Source: Adlercreutzia sp. ZJ176 (lineage in GTDB: Bacteria > Actinomycetota > Coriobacteriia > Coriobacteriales > Eggerthellaceae). From it: a DNA stretch of 64,000 nt. The notes beneath the pieces are model-generated. The model was not told where the DNA came from, did not search any database, and worked only from the letters and a program-made list of their open reading frames with translations. A program made the position numbers and the translations under genes. Location of the stretch: assembly GCF_011038975.1 (NCBI RefSeq), contig NZ_JAAKEC010000012.1, positions 49,066-113,065 on the forward strand, given 5' to 3'. This document shows, in pieces, positions 16,529-26,118 of the stretch; positions within the stretch are counted from its first letter, which is position 1; the number at the start of each line of letters is the position of its first letter.

Positions 16529-16984
16529 TTACTCGGCGTCCTGCTCGGCGGCGCCGTGGGAGCACACGGGCGCGTCGGGCAGGTCGATGCCGAGCGCGTA
16601 CGCCGCCTGGCCGCGCAGCTCCTCGAGCGTGAGCTCGTAGCAGGCCAGCGCGTCAATCCAGCGGCGCAGGCAGCGGTAGCCCTTGTCCGTGAGCGTGAAC
16701 AGGCGCTTCGCCGAGCCTTCGGCGGGCGTGTCCCACTTGGAGGTCACGAGCCCCGCCTCCTCCATGCGCTTGAGCGCGCGGTAGATGCCGGTGGCGTCGG
16801 GCTTCTTGCCGCCGAACATCGGCGAGTTCGCCGCCTGCTGCACGATGATGTAGCCGTGCATGGGCTCCTGGTTCTGGGCGAGCAGGGTGAGGATGGTGGG
16901 CTGGGACAGGCGGTTCAGCGACTTGCCCAGCTCAGCGCACTCTTTCAGGTCTTCGTCGGACTGCGGGTGGCAGCTGCTCCACAT
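16529..16984 (-). CDS. PadR-family transcriptional regulator
   Basis: A 151-residue protein with the PadR winged helix: QPTILTLLAQNQEPMHGYII, then ...ATGIYRALKRMEEAGLVTSKW and the beta-wing KRLFTLTDKGYR. The C-terminal helix for dimerisation is short. PadR proteins repress efflux or stress genes in response to phenolics or drugs. It could control the flavin reductase-ogt pair transcribed in the same direction 155 bases downstream; no target is proven. About 400 bases of non-coding DNA separate its ATG from glmS. Confidence 0.88.
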   Translation of the reverse strand: MWSSCHPQSDEDLKECAELGKSLNRLSQPTILTLLAQNQEPMHGYIIVQQAANSPMFGGKKPDATGIYRALKRMEEAGLVTSKWDTPAEGSAKRLFTLTDKGYRCLRRWIDALACYELTLEELRGQAAYALGIDLPDAPVCSHGAAEQDAE

Positions 16985-17397
16985 GGGTGGGACCTCTTTC
17001 TCCTAGGTCGTGGTCTTGAACACGCTTACATCATCCCATAACTATTTTCACGATACAAATATTTTCCGAGAAGGAAAGAAGGAATCCGCAACTGCGGCCT
17101 GCCGTTCGCGCCCCGGCCGATCCAGCGAGAGAGGGCACCACCCGACTCCAGCCGCCTCCGCGGGAAAGGGCCGTCGCTGCGGAGTCGGCCGCCGTTGCAG
17201 GGGAGGGGAATTCGCCGACGTGAACGTGGATATAGCGAGGGGTGGCGCGGTGCTCGCGAAAGTTGCCCTACAATAGCGGGAGCGCTTTTCGCTTCACCCG
17301 AGCGCCGAGCGCCCGGAGAAGGGCACCCGGGCAAAAGCACCCGGGCAAGAGTGCCTGGGAGACGCCGGGGGAACGCCTGGAGGTAAGGAGGCTCGCC
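16985..17397. other. Non-coding gap between padR and glmS
   Basis: 413 bases without a supported gene. AT-rich DNA at 17030-17090 probably holds the padR promoter on the minus strand. TACAAT at 17269-17274 is a plausible -10 for glmS, but no good -35 accompanies it. GCACCCGGGCAAAAGCACCC at 17323-17342 is a short direct repeat. No glmS ribozyme was recognised. Confidence 0.4.
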
Positions 17398-19269
<1,872 letters not shown>

Positions 19270-19427
19270 GCGGCAGGGCAGGCTCGTACGTTTTGTTTGA
19301 TGCCGTTGGGGAAAAGGAAAGTTTTGCACGTTAGAGCAAGATCCATGCTGCTACAATAACCTCTTGACTTGACGGCGTAAGTCCTCTGCGTTGGCAGCGC
19401 CTTCTTTTATGAAGGAGGTGATTGCCC

Positions 19428-19547
19428 ATGGAGCTTGCTATCGAAGTGGTGAGGCTGGCAACTGCGTTGCTCGGCCTCGTTACAGCGGTGGTGGTACTTC
19501 TGTCCAAAGCGCGAGGTATCGTTCGGAAAGGGAAAGGCCGCAAGTAG
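19428..19547 (+). CDS. 39-residue membrane peptide
   Basis: An uncatalogued small ORF with a very strong ribosome-binding site (GAAGGAGGTGATT, 19411-19423) five bases before ATG. It encodes an acidic-start, single hydrophobic helix (about residues 7-26, LATALLGLVTAVVVLLSK) and a very basic tail (KARGIVRKGKGRK). The stop codon lies in the loop of a 9-bp stem-loop (19536-19559). The design recalls holin-like or type I toxin peptides, but no family was recognised and no antisense RNA is proven. It sits between glmS and acpS. Confidence 0.55.
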   Translation: MELAIEVVRLATALLGLVTAVVVLLSKARGIVRKGKGRK

Positions 19548-19559
19548 CAGCTTGCGGCC
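19536..19559 (+). terminator. Stem-loop enclosing the small peptide's stop codon
   Basis: GGCCGCAAG (19536-19544) pairs perfectly with CTTGCGGCC (19551-19559) around TAGCAG, which contains the stop codon of the 39-residue peptide. No T-run follows, so it is either a U-less terminator or an mRNA-stability element. Confidence 0.5.
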
Positions 19560-19650
19560 CAGTACCAACAACGGCGCTGCCTGACCCACATGCGAGGCAG
19601 CCGTCGAGTCGTATTATAGCAACCCCCGCGAGGAGATTTCAAGGCAGGCT

Positions 19651-20298
19651 ATGGCGCGAAGCAAGAAAGCACAGAAGACGGTTGACGGCGTGCTCGGCAT
19701 GCAAGGGGTCGAGGGTCAGGTGGGCCTCGGCGTCGATATCGTGGAGATCGAGCGCGTGCGGCGCATCCTCGCCCGCACGCCGTCGTTCGCCCGCCGCGTG
19801 TTCTCCGAGACCGAGCAGGCGTACTGCGACGGCAAGGCCGATCCCGCGGTGCATTACGCCACGCGCTTCGCGGCGAAGGAGGCCGTGGTGAAGGCGCTCG
19901 GCACGGGGTTCGCGGAGGGCGTGGGCGTGTGCGACATCGAGGTGCGCCGCACGTCGAAGGGGCGCCCCTACGTGGTGCTCACCGGGCGCGCGCGCGAGGT
20001 GGCGCGCGAGCAGGGCGTGCGCGAGATCCCGCTGTCGTTGTCGTTCACGCACGCCGAGGCCGTGGCCTGCGCCATGGCCATCACCGAGGACGCGGTGAGC
20101 GCGGCGAAGAAGCGCGTCGACCCCATGGAGGAGCTCGCCGCCCAGTTCAAGGAGGCCCGGGCCCTGCTCGACGACCTCCCCGCGACAGGCGCCGCTGCAA
20201 CCTCCGAGGGCGCTGTGGGCGCCGAGGGCGAGGGGGCTGCGGGCGCTGCGAGCGCCGCCGCCCCCAAGCCCAAAGTGCTCCAAGGCAAGCTGCTGTAG
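19651..20298 (+). CDS. acpS: Holo-[acyl-carrier-protein] synthase with long tail
   Basis: AcpS transfers 4'-phosphopantetheine from CoA to ACP. The two metal-binding motifs are clear: GVDIVEIERV with Asp29 and RFAAKEAVVKALGTGF with Glu77. Usual AcpS length is about 120-130 residues; this protein has 215. The N-terminus is about 22 residues longer than the core, and a C-terminal extension of about 65 residues is Ala/Glu-rich, low complexity and probably disordered. The ATG at 19651 may be too early, but a later start would leave no clear ribosome-binding site. Confidence 0.88.
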   Translation: MARSKKAQKTVDGVLGMQGVEGQVGLGVDIVEIERVRRILARTPSFARRVFSETEQAYCDGKADPAVHYATRFAAKEAVVKALGTGFAEGVGVCDIEVRRTSKGRPYVVLTGRAREVAREQGVREIPLSLSFTHAEAVACAMAITEDAVSAAKKRVDPMEELAAQFKEARALLDDLPATGAAATSEGAVGAEGEGAAGAASAAAPKPKVLQGKLL

Positions 20299-20356
20299 GG
20301 AAGGGGCGCGTCCTTGTCGCGTCCTTGTCGCGGCATCTGCCCTATCATAAGAACAC

Positions 20357-20385
20357 TTGTTTTCTTTTTAGGAGAGGCATACAAT
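20357..20385 (+). promoter_or_regulatory. Promoter of darTG
   Basis: TTGTTT (20357-20362), a 17-bp spacer and TACAAT (20380-20385). Transcription would start near 20392, about 60 bases before darT. Confidence 0.62.
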
Positions 20386-20453
20386 AATCCTGAGGAACAG
20401 GTTCATGCGAAGACGCCTTCGGATCCGGTCGTTTTTGTCGCAGGGGAGGCTCC

Positions 20454-21083
20454 TTGGAAGATTTGTCCATGCGCTATTATGAAAAGACGCGGCACCAGTC
20501 GCTCTACTACATCACTTCTATCTCGAATGCGCCGTCCATAGCGCGAAACGGCATCCTCTCCCATGATCTTGCTGACCGGGTTCCGCATCGGGACATATCG
20601 ATGCAAGAGGTTCAGCACAGGCGAGACCAGGTCGAGGTCGTGAAGGGCGTCACCCGGCTTCACCAGTACGCTAATCTTTACTTTGACGCGCGAAATCCCA
20701 TGATGTATGCACGGCGAAGCGAAAGAGAGGATCTTTGCGTTCTCTGCGTCAGCTATGACGTTCTCGAACTGGGCGGAACGGTCGTCTCCGACAGGAACGC
20801 CTCGTCGAGTTATGTGCGTTTCTACAGCCCGGACGATGCGGTCGATCACCTCGACTTCGCCAAGGTATTCGCCAGGGATTGGAATGCCAACGATGCGATT
20901 TCCTATTATGATGGGAAGTCGAAGAAATGCGCCGAGGTGCTGGTGTGGGAGAGGGTCCCTCCGAGCTGCATCGTGGGCGCCCTCGTGTGCAGCCGCGATG
21001 CGGCTGCGAAGCTCAGTGCGCTTTTGCGCGAAGGGGAAGCTGACCTTCCCGTCGAAGTTTATCCGGACGTATTCTTTGCCTGA
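20454..21083 (+). CDS. darT: DarT-family DNA ADP-ribosyltransferase toxin
   Basis: A 209-residue DarT (DUF4433) protein. The NAD-binding opening HQSLYYITSISNAPSIARNG matches the LYHIT...I...GL signature, and AEVLVWERVP near residue 165 carries the expected catalytic Glu. DarT ADP-ribosylates thymidine in single-stranded DNA, blocking replication of host or phage. The TTG at 20454 is chosen because GGGGAGG lies five bases upstream; an ATG at 20469 is the alternative and loses five residues. It is 18 bases before a macro-domain antitoxin. The AT-richer composition relative to flanking genes fits horizontal acquisition. Confidence 0.92.
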   Translation: MEDLSMRYYEKTRHQSLYYITSISNAPSIARNGILSHDLADRVPHRDISMQEVQHRRDQVEVVKGVTRLHQYANLYFDARNPMMYARRSEREDLCVLCVSYDVLELGGTVVSDRNASSSYVRFYSPDDAVDHLDFAKVFARDWNANDAISYYDGKSKKCAEVLVWERVPPSCIVGALVCSRDAAAKLSALLREGEADLPVEVYPDVFFA

Positions 21084-21101
21084 GGCTTTTCGGAGGCTAG
21101 T

Positions 21102-22208
21102 ATGAGAGTTCTCATTGGGGACATGTTCAAAAGCTCGGCGGACACCCTCGTCAACACGGTCAACTGCGTGGGCGTCATGGGCAAGGGGATCGCGCAAATC
21201 TTCAAGGACAGATATCCGGATAACTACAGGGACTATCGGCTGCGATGTCGAAACGGCGAGGTGAGGCCGGGTGAGCCCTATCTCTTTACGGACCTTTTGG
21301 GTACGTCGGTAATCAACTTCCCCACGAAAGATCATTGGCGGTCACCCTCTCGGTTGTCGTATATCGAGAAGGGCCTTGACTGGTTTGCGGGCAATTGCGA
21401 GAGGCTGGGCGTCAGGTCGGTGGCGTTTCCTCCGCTCGGATGCGGAAACGGGGGCCTCGACTGGGAGGACGTGGGGCCTCTGATGTTTCAGAAGCTGAAG
21501 GACCTTCCCGTTGAGATCGAGATTTATGCTCCGTACGGAACGCCGGACGAGCAGCTCTCGGACGAGTTCCTCTCGAAGGGCGCCGGCTTGGGGGAGAAGG
21601 CCGGACGAATGCGGATGCGGTACAACGACGCATGGGACCTCATCCTCTACGTCATCAGATCGCTTGACTCTGATCCGCTGTCCTTGCCGGTGGGACGCAC
21701 CGTATACCAGAAGATCTGCTATGTGTTGACGAGGTCCGGCGTGTCGACAGGGTTCACGTTCGCGCGCGGCGACTATGGACCCTACTCGCTTGAGGCGAAG
21801 GAATCCTTGGCGGTCATAGCCAACAGGAACCTCATCAAGGAGGAGGTTCAGGGCAGGTTGATAAGGATGACGGTCGATCCCTCCTTCGCATTCGACGAGG
21901 GGAAGTTCAGCGTTGAGGACATGGGCGCCGCGATGGCAACGGTGGACCTCTTCAGCCGCTTCAGCGACACCCGCCAAGCCGAAGAGTTCTCTACGCTCAT
22001 GTTCGCCTATGACGAGCTGGCGCGTAGCCAGGGAAAAGCGCATGCCTCGATTTGCGAGCAGGACGTGATCGGCTCCGTTGTCGAATGGAAGCCCCATTGG
22101 AATACGGCTGAGCAAAAACGGGTTCTCGCTTCGGAACTGTTTTACCTGACGGCGTTTCGGTGGACTGACGTCTCGGGTTTGACCTACGTTCCCGATGATA
22201 TTTTCTAG
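21102..22208 (+). CDS. darG: DarG-like macro-domain antitoxin
   Basis: A 368-residue DarG partner. The N-terminal macro domain (residues 1-150) has NTVNCVGVMGKGIAQIFKDR and FPPLGCGNGGLDW, the ADP-ribose-binding loops of DarG-type hydrolases that remove ADP-ribose from DNA. The C-terminal half (about 165-368) is the region that in DarG binds and neutralises DarT. The start lies 18 bases after darT and the pair should be one transcript. No DNA-binding domain was seen, so autoregulation is not obvious. Function is inferred from family and pairing. Confidence 0.92.
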   Translation: MRVLIGDMFKSSADTLVNTVNCVGVMGKGIAQIFKDRYPDNYRDYRLRCRNGEVRPGEPYLFTDLLGTSVINFPTKDHWRSPSRLSYIEKGLDWFAGNCERLGVRSVAFPPLGCGNGGLDWEDVGPLMFQKLKDLPVEIEIYAPYGTPDEQLSDEFLSKGAGLGEKAGRMRMRYNDAWDLILYVIRSLDSDPLSLPVGRTVYQKICYVLTRSGVSTGFTFARGDYGPYSLEAKESLAVIANRNLIKEEVQGRLIRMTVDPSFAFDEGKFSVEDMGAAMATVDLFSRFSDTRQAEEFSTLMFAYDELARSQGKAHASICEQDVIGSVVEWKPHWNTAEQKRVLASELFYLTAFRWTDVSGLTYVPDDIF

Positions 22209-22350
22209 TGCTTGATCACCGCCAGCTCAAGGAGGCTCGGACCCTGCGCGACGATTTTCTCCTGAGAGCCCCTCACTCTTCTGCGAAGGTGGCGCCCCAG
22301 CCTCATATGCGTTAGTTGTGTCAGGAAAAGATCATTTCGCCGATCGTGCC

Positions 22351-22385
22351 TTCTCAGGCACCCCTTTATGTTGTATAAATACAAC
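22351..22385 (+). promoter_or_regulatory. Promoter with overlapping palindrome before the NusG pair
   Basis: TTCTCA (22351-22356), a 17-bp spacer and TATAAA (22374-22379) form a plausible promoter. A palindrome GTTGTATAAATACAAC (22370-22385) covers the -10, the position of a repressor operator. A similar 16-mer, GTTGCATATACGCAAC, lies at 22442-22457. Confidence 0.5.
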
Positions 22386-22432
22386 CTAGTGATGGCGGCA
22401 GTTGGCGGATGACCGAGGCCGTCTTTTCTATT

Positions 22433-22466
22433 GCCCTGTATGTTGCATATACGCAACATACAGGGC
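22433..22466 (+). promoter_or_regulatory. Perfect 14-bp hairpin in the leader of the NusG genes
   Basis: Arms 22433-22446 and 22453-22466 are perfectly complementary, with a six-base loop (ATATAC). It lies downstream of the candidate start site and 115 bases before the first NusG-like gene. In RNA it would be very stable, but it lacks a T-run. It may be an RNA signal for the specialised NusG proteins or a second copy of the DNA palindrome at 22370. Confidence 0.55.
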
Positions 22467-22581
22467 GAGGTGGATGGCAGGGGGGCTGCCGAAGCTTTCG
22501 GCGTGCGGGAAGAGGCGGAGGAGGTTGGTTCTGGCGGAGACGCTTTCACCCAGGCGGCGGGGCGGCAGCTCGGCGGCGCGC

Positions 22582-23097
22582 ATGCCCGCGTGGTACGTGG
22601 CGCGCGTGCGCGAGGGGAGCGAGGAGACGGCGGCACGCGACTGCCGCAAGCTTGTTGACTCCGGCTTGCTGCACGACTGCTTCGTGCCGCGCGTGCAGTT
22701 CATGCAGAAGCGCCAGGGCGAGTGGCACCTGGTGGAGCGGCTTCTGTACCCCGGCTACGTGTTCGCCATCGCAAGTGACCCGCGTGGGCTCGACCGACGC
22801 CTCGGCGCGCTGTCGTTTCCCGTCCATCTGGTAGGGCGGCAGGAGCGCTCGTACGTGCCGCTCGCGACGGGTGAGCAGCGCTGGTTTGAGGCGGTGCTCG
22901 ACGAGGGCCGCATGCTGCGGACGAGCGCGGGCGTCATCGAGGACGGCGTCCTCGTCGTGCGCGAGGGGCCGCTGCGCGGCTTCGAGCAGCGCGTCAAGAA
23001 GCTCAACCGGCACAAGGCGCTTGCGCTGGTGCAGGTTGACATGCCCGACCGCGCGGTGCTCTTGCGCGCGGGGCTCGCGGTGACGAGCCGCACCTAA
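22582..23097 (+). CDS. NusG-family antitermination protein (LoaP/UpxY-like) 1
   Basis: A 171-residue protein with the NGN domain (MPAWYVARVREGSEETAARD; CFVPRVQFMQKRQGEWH; LLYPGYVFA) and a C-terminal KOW domain (VREGPLRGFEQRVKKLNRHK). Specialised NusG paralogues such as LoaP and UpxY stop premature termination in long polysaccharide or antibiotic operons. The ATG at 22582 is chosen because the NGN domain starts immediately; the frame is open about 180 bases further upstream, but that part is unlike NusG. The position before a capsule-type locus supports the role. It is followed 180 bases later by a second paralogue. Confidence 0.85.
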   Translation: MPAWYVARVREGSEETAARDCRKLVDSGLLHDCFVPRVQFMQKRQGEWHLVERLLYPGYVFAIASDPRGLDRRLGALSFPVHLVGRQERSYVPLATGEQRWFEAVLDEGRMLRTSAGVIEDGVLVVREGPLRGFEQRVKKLNRHKALALVQVDMPDRAVLLRAGLAVTSRT

Positions 23098-23276
23098 AGG
23101 CGGCGTGCCCGCCAGGCAGCTTGTTGCGCGCAGACCAGCTGGGAGGCCGGCCTGCGCGCAGGAAACTGCGCCGAACATACCCGGATGCCCTGAACAGCGT
23201 CGCGCTCGACGCTCGTTGGCGTCAGGGGAGTGAATGCGTTTTCGATTGAGCGAGCCGAGAGGTCAGGGGCGAAGCC

Positions 23277-23945
23277 ATGCCGGAAATCAGGTCGAAGTGG
23301 TACGTGATCCAGGTGCGCACGGGCCACGAGGAGCGTGCGCGCGCCCTCATCAGCCAAGCTGCTGCCCAGGCCGCGGAAGGCGGGCTCTTTCTCGCTGCGG
23401 ATGCTGCGGATGCCGCGGGCGTTGCGAGCGCCGTGGGTTTCGAAGGCGCTGCGAGCGCCGCGGGTCTTAAGGAGGCTGCAAGTGGCCTGCGCGCGGCGAG
23501 CGCCGCGGGCATCCTGCGAGAGTGCTTCGTGCCCAAGGCGTGCGTGGCGCAGAAGGTCGACGGCAAGTGGATCCCCTGCGAGAGGGTGCTGCTGCCCGGC
23601 TACCTGATCGCCGTGACCGCGCGGGCTGACCAGCTTGAGCCGGTGCTCAGGCGCGTGCCTGACCTCACGCGCATCCTCGGAAACGACAACGCATTCACTC
23701 CCCTCGACGCAAGCGAGGTGGCGTGGCTCGAGGCGTCAACCTCCCAGTCCGATCGCGTCGTGGAGATGTCGGAGGGCTGCCTGGAAGGCGGCAGGCTGAG
23801 GATCACCAGCGGCCCCCTCTTGGGGAAGGAGGCCTGGGTGCGGAAGGTGAACCACCGCAAGAAGGTGGCGTACTTGGAGATGCAGATGTTCGGCAGGACG
23901 ATAAAAGCCCAGCTAGGCCTGAAAGTGAAAAGAAAAAGGGTTTGA
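23277..23945 (+). CDS. NusG-family antitermination protein (LoaP/UpxY-like) 2, with Ala-rich insert
   Basis: A 222-residue NusG paralogue: NGN domain beginning SKWYVIQVRTGHEERARALI, LLPGYLIAVTAR, and a C-terminal KOW (ITSGPLLGKEAWVRKVNHRK). Between strands of the NGN domain (residues about 28-78) is an Ala/Gly-rich insertion built from near-repeats of D/E-A-A-x-A-A-G, not seen in normal NusG. The sequence differs clearly from the first copy, so this is not a recent duplication. It directly precedes the polysaccharide genes and is their likeliest elongation factor. Confidence 0.87.
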   Translation: MPEIRSKWYVIQVRTGHEERARALISQAAAQAAEGGLFLAADAADAAGVASAVGFEGAASAAGLKEAASGLRAASAAGILRECFVPKACVAQKVDGKWIPCERVLLPGYLIAVTARADQLEPVLRRVPDLTRILGNDNAFTPLDASEVAWLEASTSQSDRVVEMSEGCLEGGRLRITSGPLLGKEAWVRKVNHRKKVAYLEMQMFGRTIKAQLGLKVKRKRV

Positions 23946-24021
23946 AGCGAAGTTTCATAATCGAAGACGGGGCGAGGGACGCGGGAGATGATGTGGTGAC
24001 AGGTGTTCACATGGATTCATC

Positions 24022-24040
24022 TGTACCGTTTATAGTACAG
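24022..24040. promoter_or_regulatory. Inverted repeat before the polysaccharide genes
   Basis: CTGTAC and GTACAG separated by eight AT-rich bases (about 24021-24040), in the 205-base gap between the second NusG gene and the sugar transferase. TATAGT within it could be a -10. An operator or promoter is possible but unproven. Confidence 0.3.
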
Positions 24041-24150
24041 TTTATCGCAATGGAAGCGTTTCTCATTCCTCGCTTATCTGCGGAAGACCCTCGTTCTGGC
24101 CTCTCCTGTTTGCTAGGTCAATTGGCCCAGCGGATCGCGAGGGTTCGCGC

Positions 24151-24918
24151 ATGAGCCTCGCCGCGCAGATCGAGGACGCCTGCGTCACTCCCGAGGAGCG
24201 CAGGGCCGCGGCCGCGGTGGACGCGGCCGGCAAGCACGAGCCCGGCCTCCGCGAGAGGGGCATCCCCGCCGACGTGCTGGAGAGGCTCTTGCCTGGCGAC
24301 GACGTGCTGGTGCTCGAGGAGCCCGAGGTCGCGGGCGGGCTCGGGTACCGATTCGTCAAGAGGGCGTTCGACGTGTGCGCGTGCGGGCTGGCGCTCGCCG
24401 TGCTCGCCCTCCCCATGGCCGCGATGGCGGTCAAGGTCAGGTCGGAGTCCCCGGGGTCGGTCATCTACGCGCAGGAGCGCGTGGGGAGGGGCGGGAAGCC
24501 GTTCAAGGTCTACAAGTTCCGCTCCATGTACGTCGACGCCGAGGCGCGCGGCGCTCGCTGGGCGGCGGACGGCGACCCGCGCGTCACGCCCTTCGGCCGC
24601 TGGATGCGCGACCACCGCCTAGACGAGCTGCCCCAGCTCTGGAACGTCGTCAGGGGCGACATGTCCCTCATAGGCCCGCGCCCGGAGCGCCCCGCCTTCT
24701 GCGAGGCGTTCGAGGAGAGGATCGTGGGCTGGCACTACAGGACGAAGGTGCGCCCGGGACTCTCGGGCCTCGCTCAGGTGAGCGGCGGCTACGACCTGCT
24801 GCCCGCCGAGAAGGTTCTCTACGACATGGAGTACATCGAGAACAGGAGCATACGCTTGGATTTGAATCTCATGTTTTGCACGCTGGGCGTGCTGCGTACC
24901 GGAGAAGGCGCGAAATGA
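24151..24918 (+). CDS. Initiating sugar phosphotransferase (WcaJ/WbaP type)
   Basis: A 255-residue bacterial sugar transferase that would load the first sugar-1-phosphate onto undecaprenyl phosphate at the membrane. After a variable N-terminus of about 65 residues there is one membrane helix (VCACGLALAVLALPMAAMAV), then the catalytic signatures GRGGKPFKVYKFRSM, RLDELPQLWNV, GDMSLIGPRPE and RPGLSGLAQVSGG. It is the short form without extra transmembrane helices. The next gene's ATG overlaps its TGA (ATGA), showing an operon. It is the committed step of the polysaccharide made by this locus. Confidence 0.93.
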   Translation: MSLAAQIEDACVTPEERRAAAAVDAAGKHEPGLRERGIPADVLERLLPGDDVLVLEEPEVAGGLGYRFVKRAFDVCACGLALAVLALPMAAMAVKVRSESPGSVIYAQERVGRGGKPFKVYKFRSMYVDAEARGARWAADGDPRVTPFGRWMRDHRLDELPQLWNVVRGDMSLIGPRPERPAFCEAFEERIVGWHYRTKVRPGLSGLAQVSGGYDLLPAEKVLYDMEYIENRSIRLDLNLMFCTLGVLRTGEGAK

Positions 24919-26117
24919 GCAAGGCGCAGAAGACGCGCGTCCTCTTCCTCATCCACACCCTTGGCGGCGGCGGTGCCGAGAAGGCGCTCGTCAACCTCGT
25001 CCGTGCTCTTCCGCGCGACAGGTTCGACATCACGGTCGAGACGGTCATCGACACGGGGAGGTACAGATCCGAGTTGCCCAGCTGGGTGCGCTACGAGACC
25101 GCGTTGAGCATCCCGCTCGTCAGCAAGGGGGAGAGCGGCGACGGCTCGGGCTCGCTTCTCGCGAATCCGGGGCCGCTCAGGGTCCTGGCCGCCAAGGCCT
25201 ACGCCTCCGCGCTTCGCCTCGCCTCCGCGCGGACGCTGTACAGGCACATCGTCAAAGACGGCTACGACGTGGAGGTTGCCTTTCTGGAGGGCATATGCGC
25301 GAAGGCGATCTCCGGCTCTGCCAGCGACGCCCTCAAGCTCGGGTGGGTGCACGTCGACATCTCCGAGCAGCGCAAGTCGCACTCCGTGTGGCGCTCCCTG
25401 CGGGACGAGGAGGATGGCTGGGAGGCGTTCGACAGGATCGTGGCGGTGTCTGAGCACGTGCGGAGCAGCTTCTGCGGCCTGTTCCCGTCTCAGGCGGGCA
25501 AGACGGCGGTCTGCCACAACATCCTGGACGTGCAGGAGTGCCGTCTGCTCTCGGGGGAGGACGACGAGGGTCGGGCTCGCAAGGGGAAGGGGCTCAGGAT
25601 CTGCTCGGTCGGCCGCCTCAACCGGCAGAAGGGATACGACCGGCTCGTGGAAGCCGCGGCGGGCCTCAAGCGCGAAGGCCTTGAGTTCTCCGTCGAGATA
25701 GTGGGGACGGGCACGGCGAGGGACGAGCTGACGTCCCTCATCGAAGGAGCTGACCTGCAAGGGACAGTCGAGCTGCTGGGGTACCGGAAGAATCCGTTGC
25801 CGCTGGTCGCCGCAGCCGACCTTTTCGTGGCGCCGTCGCGCGCCGAGGGGCTGAGCACCGCCGTGGCCGAGGCCCTTGCGCTCGGCGTGCCCGTCCTCGC
25901 GACCGACTGCTCGGGCATGAGGGAGCTCCTGGGGGACTCCGAGCGCGGCCTTATCGTGGAGAACTCGACGGAGGGGATTCGCGAGGGGCTCCGCTCGCTG
26001 ATGTCGAACCAGGAGGTGCTCGACTCTTACAGGAGGGAGATCGCGTCGAGCGAGCCTCCGCTCTCAAGGGAGGCCGGGGTGAGGGAGTTCCTGTGGCTCC
26101 TGGAAGGGGGTCGGTGA
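24915..26117 (+). CDS. Glycosyltransferase family 4 protein
   Basis: A 400-residue GT-B glycosyltransferase. The N-terminal glycine-rich acceptor loop HTLGGGGAEKALVNLV and C-terminal motifs SVGRLNRQKGYDRLVEA and FVAPSRAEGLSTAVAEALALG (the E-x7-E retaining motif) are those of GT4. It adds a sugar to the lipid-linked repeat on the cytoplasmic face. The start overlaps the preceding sugar transferase stop; the polymerase gene follows one base later. Confidence 0.93.
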   Translation: MSKAQKTRVLFLIHTLGGGGAEKALVNLVRALPRDRFDITVETVIDTGRYRSELPSWVRYETALSIPLVSKGESGDGSGSLLANPGPLRVLAAKAYASALRLASARTLYRHIVKDGYDVEVAFLEGICAKAISGSASDALKLGWVHVDISEQRKSHSVWRSLRDEEDGWEAFDRIVAVSEHVRSSFCGLFPSQAGKTAVCHNILDVQECRLLSGEDDEGRARKGKGLRICSVGRLNRQKGYDRLVEAAAGLKREGLEFSVEIVGTGTARDELTSLIEGADLQGTVELLGYRKNPLPLVAAADLFVAPSRAEGLSTAVAEALALGVPVLATDCSGMRELLGDSERGLIVENSTEGIREGLRSLMSNQEVLDSYRREIASSEPPLSREAGVREFLWLLEGGR

Positions 26118-26118
26118 G

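Noticed and set aside
17242..17397. Upstream extension of glmS
   Set aside because: GlmS needs Cys directly after the initiator Met (catalytic nucleophile), which is met only by the ATG at 17398.
22402..22581. Upstream part of the first NusG frame as coding
   Set aside because: The extra 60 residues include translation of the hairpin and are unlike NusG; the domain begins at the ATG at 22582.
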